The translations under genes and the position numbers were made by a program. From the NCBI GenBank assembly GCA_015680685.1, contig MNCI01011840.1, positions 43,865 through 105,618 on the forward strand: a stretch of 61,754 bases of DNA, read 5' to 3'. Below are positions 54,923 to 61,754 of this stretch, piece after piece. Source of the stretch: Gnetum montanum (lineage: Eukaryota > Streptophyta > Gnetopsida > Gnetales > Gnetaceae). Every line of letters starts with the position of its first letter. Positions within the stretch are counted from its first letter, which is position 1. The notes below the pieces were generated by a model. The model was given only the letters and a program-made list of their open reading frames with translations, did not search any database and was not told where the DNA came from.

Positions 54923-55919
54923 TGATGAGTTGCATTAAGTTGGTTGCATCGATGAGGCCTCATCGATGTGGCCTTATCAACTAGGCCTTGTCAATTGGGC
55001 CTCATCGACAAGGCCTAGTCGATGCATCTTACCATGTGTTGACATGGCCTAGTTGATGCATCTTACCATGTGTTGACAAGGCCCCATTGATGTAGTGTTG
55101 GTTTTCTTGATTTTTGGCTATAAATACGCACTTGCAGCTACATTTATGGCATAAGTAAATTGTAGTTGTAGTGGAGCTCTTGCATTTTTTCCATTTGAAA
55201 GTTATAGTTTTTCCTTTGAGTGCCCGTAGCAAGATTCATTGAGTGTAAAAATCATTATTTGAGCATTTTTGTACTTGAGTACAACAATATGTATGGTGAT
55301 AAAGATGAGCTTTCTGATAAACCTTGCAGCACTTTGGATAGATTAGCTACTTTATTTATGCATTTGCTATTTTCAATTATTCATTAAATGTTTTCAATTA
55401 ATTATTAAATATTTCCCAAGTATTATGTTAATGAGATAATTAAGCAAGATAGATTACACACATAAGTATAACTGCTTCGAGTATAACACGTACTCGCTTG
55501 GTAACCCCAGTAGTGTTGTTGCTTGGTACGCCCAGTAGTGTAGCACTTGGTCACCTAGCAACGAATACGTGGGTTCAGGATATGTGTGAAAAGTAGGAAC
55601 GGATACTTATGTTAGGATTAGTTAAATGATTAGCTAAAGGGTTAATTTAGATTAGTTAATCACATCCCTTTTTATCTACAATTCAATCACCCAGCTATAA
55701 AACATAAAAATGATAAAAATTGAATGCCTCAATTACACTTAACCATACCAACGAATGTCATAAGTGTAATTGGGAAGAAAATGATTGACCTCAAGGCTAG
55801 ATTCACTTTCCAAAGGGCTAGTGCACTAGAAATAATAAAGTCCACAAAATTCAATTGAGTCACGTGTGAACGCTTCATAATTCATATGGTTGGGTGTAGG
55901 CGTACCTCGCTACTCATCA
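54923..55919 (+). mobile_element. 5' LTR of Athila-like element B
   Basis: 997 bp from TGATGAGT to ACTCATCA, followed by a primer site. TATA box 55128-55136. The U3 holds CATCGATG, GTCGATGCATC, AGGCCT and repeated TGTTGACA(T/A)GGCC words between 54945 and 55090. It interrupts LINE2. The element's right part is cut by D at 56449 and its end lies outside the window. Confidence 0.9.
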
Positions 55920-55940
55920 TTGATGCCATTGTTAGGGACT
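55920..55940 (+). promoter_or_regulatory. Primer-binding site of B, tRNA-Asp type
   Basis: TTGATGCCATTGTTAGGGAC after the LTR end. It corresponds to the sites in A1, C1 and C3. Confidence 0.8.
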
Positions 55941-56073
55941 TTGTTTGTATAATGTGTGCTATTTAGATTTAAGTGAATACCATTATATCATTGTACAAAC
56001 CTAAAGGTCAATATCATTCCCACTCTACATAGAGTTATAAAAGCACATTGACAATTTTATTTTGTTTTCCAAA

Positions 56074-56448
56074 ATGTCTTCTTCTTCTTGTAAGCACAAG
56101 GATGCCAAACCACCTGTCCCACAAGAATGCAAGGTGGTATACACTCATCAAGATGAGTTTGTGCCAAATTTCACCTTCATCCTACATTAGGATGAATAGA
56201 TGAGATGGCATGATATGAGGGGCAATGTCGTCTTGCCCCCTGATAGATCTGTGCTTGGGATGTTATTCAAAACCCTTAAAAATTTGGGCATAGCAAATCT
56301 TCATAAAGAATATATTGTGAATGGTTATGACACTCAAAACTACTATCCCACTAAAACATAATGCAAATGAGATCTACATCAGGAGAAATTCCATGAAGCT
56401 ACAAAGGGAAAACATTATACTAACCCCTTGTTTCTACTAGATCAAGAG
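56074..56448 (+). pseudogene. gag N-terminus of B, truncated by D
   Basis: ATG at 56074. The N-terminal module reads VPQECKVVYTHQDEF, FTFILH, RWHDMRGNVVLPPDRS, MLFKTLKNLGI, KEYIVNGYDTQNYYPTKT, with stops inside. It continues to NPLFLLDQE, where element D begins. The corresponding C3 phrase is NPLFLQGLQDD, so the break is inside gag. The rest of B would resume right of the window if D is complete. Confidence 0.82.
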
Positions 56449-57162
56449 TGTAACGACAGAAAAGGTCGGCAGCTGGAAATACCGACCGATATTCCGGCGT
56501 ACATAGTTTTAGCCACGGATCCGCGTGAGGGCTATGCTGGAAAAATGAATCCGCGGTGCCCTGAATGGTCTTGTCGATCAGACAGGGACTTACGGGTCAG
56601 TAAAACGATGCAAAGCGCGTAAAAGAAAGCGATCTGATTCGAGGGACCGCAAAGCAAGGGGAAAAACGACGCGGTCGGATTGCAACGGCGATAATGTTAA
56701 ACACGATGAAAGGAGGCTGGCAAGAGAGAAACACGTAGCTTCAAGATCTGCGTTTTGACTTGAAAATGTATATTTCGTATGAGAAATTACACTGGGGAAT
56801 CCCTGATTACAGGATGTGAAACAAGCACAGAACAACAAGCAAAACGGATTAAACAGAAGTCCGATCTACCTCGTGGGCTAAGCTGAGATGCAAGGTAGTC
56901 CAAGCTTTGACGTCTACCGATCAACTGTTTCTGATTGATAGATGTCTTTTCAGCAGAAAGATTACTCCTGTCACCGGTGCTCAAATCGAACTGTACTCTG
57001 CTTCGGCTGTAAGGTGATGAGGTCCATGATTGCCAAAGCGTTGATCTCTGTATCTCTGCTCCAAAGTGCTAAGTGCTCTGGTACTCAGAAATATGCTATT
57101 TGCTTCTCTGATTTGCCAACCCGAATTTTTGCCAACCGACTTCTGTATCTTTGTCAACTGGG

Positions 57163-57172
57163 GTATTTATAG
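57163..57172 (-). promoter_or_regulatory. TATA box of LTR D
   Basis: GTATTTATAG on the plus strand, CTATAAATAC in sense, about 115 bp downstream of the U3 array; same context as in LTR E. Confidence 0.78.
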
Positions 57173-57289
57173 GCCGCGACACTTTGTGAAGAAGGCGCAA
57201 CCCTGATGATGTGGGTTCCGGATATTACGGGCCCTATTGACATGATCTTTTAAGTCAGACTGTGACTACGCACAACAATAAGCTGAGTT

Positions 57290-57590
57290 GTCTTACACTC
57301 ACTACGCAGTTGTGCGTGTCAAAGCATAGAACAATGTACAACTTTACGCTTACCACGCAGCTGTGCGTGACGAAGCGTAAACAATGTACAACTTTACGCT
57401 CACCACGCAGCTGTGCGTGATGAAGCGTAAACCATGAACAACTTTACGCTCATCACGCAGACGCGCATGATGAAGCATAAGCAATGTATAAATTATGCTC
57501 ACTACGTAGTTGCACGTAATGAAGCGTAATTATTGTATGCCTTACGCTCACTACGCAGCTGTGCGTAGTGAAACGTAAAACAATGTACAC
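57290..57590 (-). repeat. 50-bp hairpin tandem array in U3 of D
   Basis: Six units of about 50 bp start near 57292, 57344, 57394, 57444, 57494 and 57541. Each reads TTTACGCTCA, CACGCAGCTGTGCGTG, ATGAAGCGTAAA, an almost perfect 38-bp inverted repeat, followed by a CAATGTACAAC-type linker. Isolated words of the same kind continue to 57760 (TTACGCTCGTC, GTAATAGAGCGTAA). Confidence 0.93.
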
Positions 57591-57847
57591 CCTGAATGGT
57601 AACATACACAATGGTACGCACCGCCGCGTATCAAGCGTAAAAACAAGTTATTCATGCACTGGGATGAAAAGCGTCAAACTGTTGCACTTCTTTAGACTCT
57701 GCCTTTGACTATTCTGGAGCTTATTACGCTCGTCATGCTACCGTGCGTAATAGAGCGTAACTCGTCCTGGGACGAAGCTGGAGCGCGCTCTCGCTTGAAT
57801 CGCGAATCTTTGCCTGAGGCCGATCCGTAATTTTTCACGGTGTTTCA

Positions 57848-57860
57848 ATGGCCCCTCTTT
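57848..57860 (-). promoter_or_regulatory. Polypurine tract of D
   Basis: AAAGAGGGGCCAT on the coding strand, directly before the LTR start TGAAACACC. Confidence 0.8.
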
Positions 57861-58889
57861 GTTGACGGTTGGAGGGCTTACCCGAAAGACGTCGACAAAG
57901 AATGCGAAACACCAAATTGGCAAAGCACAAATAGCGTTCGTCCATGGCTACCCAAGTATTGCTCTATCTACGTGAACGAGATTGCTTGGCGGGTATAGGA
58001 GATAAAGGGATGTAACTGGAAATAGGTTCGAAAAAAATGCAACATGTATGTTTATTCAGGTCAACAGGAATGCTTTCAGACGAGCGTAGCGCGTCAATCT
58101 GAGATGTCTCTGTTACAAATTGTAGCAGGAATGCGTGCAAAAAGGAGCGTTACGCATCACTTTCTGCGATATCTCTGCTAGCGTGTGTGGAAAATGAATA
58201 CTTGCGTATATAGATGTTGCGTATGGGAATTGGGTGGTGGGGAGGAAGGAAACAAGAGATAAGGGTAAGACTGTGCGAGGCTAAGTGGTCGGGCAAACCT
58301 GAGCAGCCATTTCAACGTGCTGTTGCACTCTGCCGCTCAGATGGAACGCACCTTTGGACGGCATCCTCCCAGGCAGGTAACTTGCAACCACGAAAGAAAA
58401 CAAAGGACACCATCGCTGATGAACCTAAGGCGAGATTTTCTTGCAACCAACGCTATCTGATGTTAGATAAACTGTAAAGAAGGAGCCGGGGCGCGCAAGC
58501 AGAGCTGCCAATCCTGATGATTCGGCTCTGCATATCTTCGCCAAAAAGGCATCAGACGCAGTGCAGCTAACTGGCTGCACCAGGAATCGGCCAGATGAAT
58601 CTACGAGGCCGGCGTCCGATAGCGATGATTGGCGGAGATTCCCGGAACCGTTGCCATCGAGGATTTCATCGGGGCTCCGACTAACGAGGCTAAACTCCTA
58701 GAGGTGGTACCACTGCGGCGGACGTGGTGGCGGCATCTCCGAGGGATCAGTAAGATGCCTCTTTGCATAACTGAGGAATCAGTAGGATGCCAATGGGGTG
58801 GCGATGCTGGTACTGTTTCAGTATCCCACCCCGTCTGCTGTGGAGCTGTACAAGAAAGATCATGCTCGCTTGAACATGGTAGCGGTCTG
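57861..58889 (-). other. Unassigned part of D between minisatellite and 3' LTR
   Basis: No protein domain is recognised. Two related ~65-bp units (about 58067-58130 and 58131-58195) share GGAATGC, GAGCGT(A/T)GCGC and TCTCTG, with more GCGTA words. Small open frames (for example 58214-58477 on plus) have no visible support. Confidence 0.6.
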
Positions 58890-59392
58890 TACATCCCAGT
58901 TTTAAGTCTTGGTAGACTGCCGTTACTGGTTTTAAGTCTCAGCAGACCATGGTCCCAATTTAAAGTCCGGGCAGACCGAGAAGCGCTAGTTTTACGTCGT
59001 AGCGGACGGTGGTAAGGCTGGTTTATGGTCTCAGCAGACCGTGCTGTGGATGTCAGTTTTATGTCATGACCCAGGGACAAAGCTGTGCTAGTTTTACGTC
59101 TCAGCAGACGGCTACATACCTGTGCCAGTTTAGCGTCGTGGCGGACGCGTGCAAAAGATGCCAGTTTTTCGTCTTGGCGGACCTGTACAACTTTGCCAGT
59201 TTTACGTCGTAGCGGACGGTCACCATTTACCAGTTTAGCGTCGTGGTGGATGCATGCAAGGCATGCCATTTTTACATCATAGCGGACGGTCAATGCCAGT
59301 TTTACATCGTAGCGGACGTGCAACGCTAGTTTTACGTCGTAGCGGACGATCAATGCCAGTTTTACGTCGTAGCGGACGATTACTGCCATACC
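58890..59392 (-). repeat. 30-bp minisatellite between pol and 3' LTR of D
   Basis: Fifteen copies of AGTTTTACGTCGTAGCGGAC (plus strand) are visible. The last ones, next to pol (59263, 59293, 59323, 59353), are nearly identical and 30 bp apart. Those toward the LTR are diverged and unevenly spaced. The minus frame stays open for 267 codons (59404-58601) with VRYDVKLAL-type repeats; since 30 bp is a multiple of three, this alone does not prove a protein. Confidence 0.92.
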
Positions 59393-59415
59393 TGCTATCA
59401 ACACCGTAGATGCCG

Positions 59416-61754
59416 CTAGATGAAATATCGCTTCAAGTATACGTGATTTACAGGGTTTGCTAACACGTCGCCGTTGACATCTGCTAATCTGAACGCTTCG
59501 TTGCCGTATGCGTCGATCACCAAGAAAGGGCCTTCCCAGTTTGCAGAGAACTTGCCTACTGGTTCACGCACAGCCTTGAGAACCAGGTCTCCTTTCTTGA
59601 TCGGACGCTACTGAAGATTATGGTGATGCTTTTGCCTCTGCTTATCCTGATGTTTCTCAATTGCCTCCAGAGCCTGTATCCACTTCTCTTCTAATGACTC
59701 CAAATCCATTATCCGAGCTTTGGTGTGTTGAGCCTCATTTATAATGGTGGAGAGAACCATTCTCAGAGAAGGAATTTGCAATTCGAGAGGTAGCACCGCC
59801 TCAGATCCGTAAACTAGGCTATAGGGCGTACTGCCTGTAGCTGTCCTATATGTAGTACGATATGCCCATAGCACGTAGAGGATCTGTTCATGCCACCGCC
59901 TTTTGTTGCAATCGAGCATTTTCTTGAGCAAATTGATAATTATCTTGTTAGATGCTTCAGCTTGACCATTTGCCTGCAGGTAATAAGGAGAGGAAAACGA
60001 CTGCCTGATGCCTAGGTTATCACAGAAGGATTTGGTATCCACGCTACTAAACTGTGGCCCATTGTCGGTCACGATAGTCATCGGGAGACCAAATCGGGTT
60101 ACGATGTTGTCCAAGATAAAATGGCAAACCTGTTGGGATGTGATCTTCCGCAGAGGAACAGCTTCAACCCACTTCGTAAAATACTCAGTAGCGGTAATAA
60201 TGAAGCTATGCCCTGCAGAAGATTTTGGCGTGATGGATCCTATGATGTCCAGTCCCCATTGCTGAAATGGCCATGTTATCTGTGTCGTGTGCAACTCTGT
60301 AGGTGACACGTGGATTAGGTTTGCGTGACGTTGGCACGTGTCGCAAGTTTTGACCTTTGTCAGGAAGTCTCGTTCCATGCGTGGCCAGTAGTACCCTAAG
60401 CGTCGGATTTTTAGGACCATAGCCCTTGGTGCTACGTGGCCGCCACACAGTCCCTCGTGAACGTCGTCGACCATGTGTTGCGCTTGGTCTTTGTCAACGC
60501 AGGTAAGCAACACGCCATCGAAGGAGCGTCTACAAAGAGTACTGTCCCAGATGATGACATATTTCCTAGCCCGCTTACGAATTGCGTCCTTCTGCGCACG
60601 TGTTAATATGGATGGCAACTCACCTTGCAAAAGATAAGTTTTGATGTTATCGTACCATTCAGGCGTGCTTCCCTCGATAAGAGAGGATATTTGCGCCATC
60701 TGAATGATAGGATCTGTGCAGTCTGTAATCAATGCAGGGCAGGTGTTAAGCAGGTGTGAAGGCACGTGTAAAGCCAGAGTGGCCAGTGCGTCGGCCAGCG
60801 TGTTGTCAGTCCTCGGGATGTGCTGAGCGTCAAAGGTCGCAAATCGCCTCAGAAGATCTTTAGCCTGATTGCAGTAGGGCTGCAAATGCACAGCCTTGCA
60901 GGCATAGACTCCAGTGATTTGATTTATGACCAGCATCGAATCACCCCTAACCGCCAAGTGTCGCACATCGAGTTCACCTATAGTTAGTAATCCTCTGAGG
61001 AGCCCCTCGTACTCTGCCACATTGTTCGTACAAGGGAAGGTGAATCGGTAAGCGTGTAGGCGCACATCCTCAGGTGATAGCGTGAGAATAGTGGCAGCAC
61101 TGCCGCCTCTGGCAGTTGAAGCTCCGTCGAAATACAATGTTGCTTCGAGGCCTGTCGAGACAGGGCTTAGACTATGTACATATTCATCTGGAAACTCTGG
61201 CTCTATGGTTCCATAATTGTTAATTGGTGAAGTTGTTAACTGGTCGGCTATCGCTTGGACTTTCGTGGATGATTGGCCAATGTAGTGCAGATCGAATTCT
61301 GCCGTGATAGCCTTCCAGCGAGCTATTTTACTACTTTCGTATAAGCTATGCGTAATGGCCCTAAGGATGTTGTTTTTACAGATGACGTTGACTTGACTGC
61401 GAAAAAGATAATGCCTACATTTTTTAAGCGTAAAAACTAAAGCTAAGAAATTACGCTCAACGTCATTGTATTTCGTCTCGTACGCGCATAGAGCGTGGCT
61501 CAAATAGTAGATGGGCATTTCCGACCCATCACCCCTCTTTTGACACAGTAACACTGCGATTGCTACGTCCGAGGTTGCGAGATAGATAAAAAAAGGCAAA
61601 TCCCTTTGTGGCAGGAAAACCGTTGGCAAATGTTGCAATTCTTGTTTTAAACTGTCAAACGCACGCTGGCAATCGTCGGTCCATTCGAAATTTACCCCCT
61701 TTTTCAGCAAGTGTTGCATAGGGTGTAATTTGTCAGTTAACCTCGAAATGAACC
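59416..61754 (-). CDS. pol of D: RT end, two RNase H domains, integrase (partial)
   Basis: The frame is open from the window edge (FISRLTDKLHPMQHLLKKGV, end of reverse transcriptase). RNase H 1 follows (FFIYLATSDVAIAVLL, ETKYNDVERNFLALVFTLKK); the usual first catalytic Asp is not kept, as is common in Tat elements. RNase H 2 has D, E, D, D in LYFDGASTARGG, NNVAEYEGLL, GDSMLV and DNTLADALATLA. Integrase has HEGLCGGHVAP and CDTCQRH for zinc binding and an intact D-D-E in WGLDIIG, VTDNGPQF and NGQAEASN. One TAG (59610-59608) interrupts it; the same frame then continues 63 codons through GDLVLKAV, NWEGPFLVIDAYGNEAFRL and HVYLKRYFI to TAG at 59416. Confidence 0.93.

Larger units (their letters stand above)
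56449..57847 (-). repeat. 3' LTR of D
   Basis: 1399 bp; coding strand TGAAACACCGTG (57847) to GTCGTTACA (56449). TATA box 57163-57172. R-U5 aligns with LTR E. U3 carries the 50-bp hairpin array. Confidence 0.9.
56449..61754 (-). mobile_element. Young Tat-type element D (runs off the window)
   Basis: In coding order from the right edge: end of reverse transcriptase, first RNase H, second RNase H, integrase, a 30-bp minisatellite, unassigned DNA, polypurine tract and 3' LTR. It is inserted in the gag of element B; 56444-56448 (AAGAG) is the candidate target duplication, whose partner is outside the window. CpG is abundant here, unlike in the rest of the window, and pol is broken by a single stop, both signs of a recent insertion. 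Confidence 0.92.

Noticed and set aside
58601-59404. 267-codon ORF as a confirmed gene
   Set aside because: It follows the 30-bp minisatellite; spacing becomes irregular toward the LTR and the peptide motif changes frame. Kept only as a repeat and a question.

Overview
The window is nuclear DNA from a large, repeat-rich land-plant genome. The signs are plant-type Ty3/gypsy elements of the Athila and Tat kinds, primer-binding sites resembling the plant tRNA-Asp type, LINEs, AT-rich decayed DNA, and no bacterial-style genes or ribosome-binding sites. A fern, lycophyte, gymnosperm or other large-genome plant would fit; the sequence alone does not let me choose. I recognise no intact host gene. 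Almost everything is nested transposable elements.

Layout. 1-5.3 kb: LTRs of Tat-type elements (here G on +, E on -) around an unassigned stretch. 5.3-6.2 kb: an AGATGTCT word array, probably another LTR. 6.24-7.37 and 14.73-15.56 kb: one LINE (minus) split by a complete Athila-like element, A1 (7369-14721, target duplication CTGTA/CTATA). 16-23.3 kb: a decayed Tat-type element K (+) without reverse transcriptase, carrying an assembly artefact. 23823-35847: Athila-like element C1 (minus, perfect GTAGC duplication), inserted next to or into an older related element I (minus, 35.85-39.75 kb) that also holds a solo LTR J (37019-37801, perfect ATACC duplication). 40-42.3 kb: unassigned DNA, the best candidate for non-transposon sequence. 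42.34-43.1 and 53.54-54.9 kb: an L1-type LINE (plus) hit by Athila-like element C3 (43109-53540, GAAGG/AAAGG duplication) and by element B (LTR 54923-55919). B is in turn interrupted at 56449 by D, a young, CpG-rich Tat-type element (minus) that runs off the right edge with an almost intact pol.

How the parts work together. The Athila-like elements share one plan: LTR, tRNA-Asp-like primer site, gag with an unusual conserved N-terminal module, protease, reverse transcriptase, RNase H, integrase, a 1.9-2 kb conserved spacer with its own TATA box, a ~950-codon accessory ORF (aORF), polypurine tract, LTR. A1 lacks protease, most reverse transcriptase and the aORF. C3 lacks reverse transcriptase to integrase through an in-frame fusion. 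C1 retains every domain but its integrase active site is mutated. None looks autonomous now.

The most interesting signals are: family-specific arrays of short palindromic words in the LTR U3 regions of at least seven families; a second internal promoter-like block before the aORF; three CATGGGGG tracts per element; stop codons shared between independent insertions; and an A1 LTR pair whose U3 arrays differ about five times more than the rest of the LTR. Five single N bases mark assembly joins, four of them with clear duplication artefacts.
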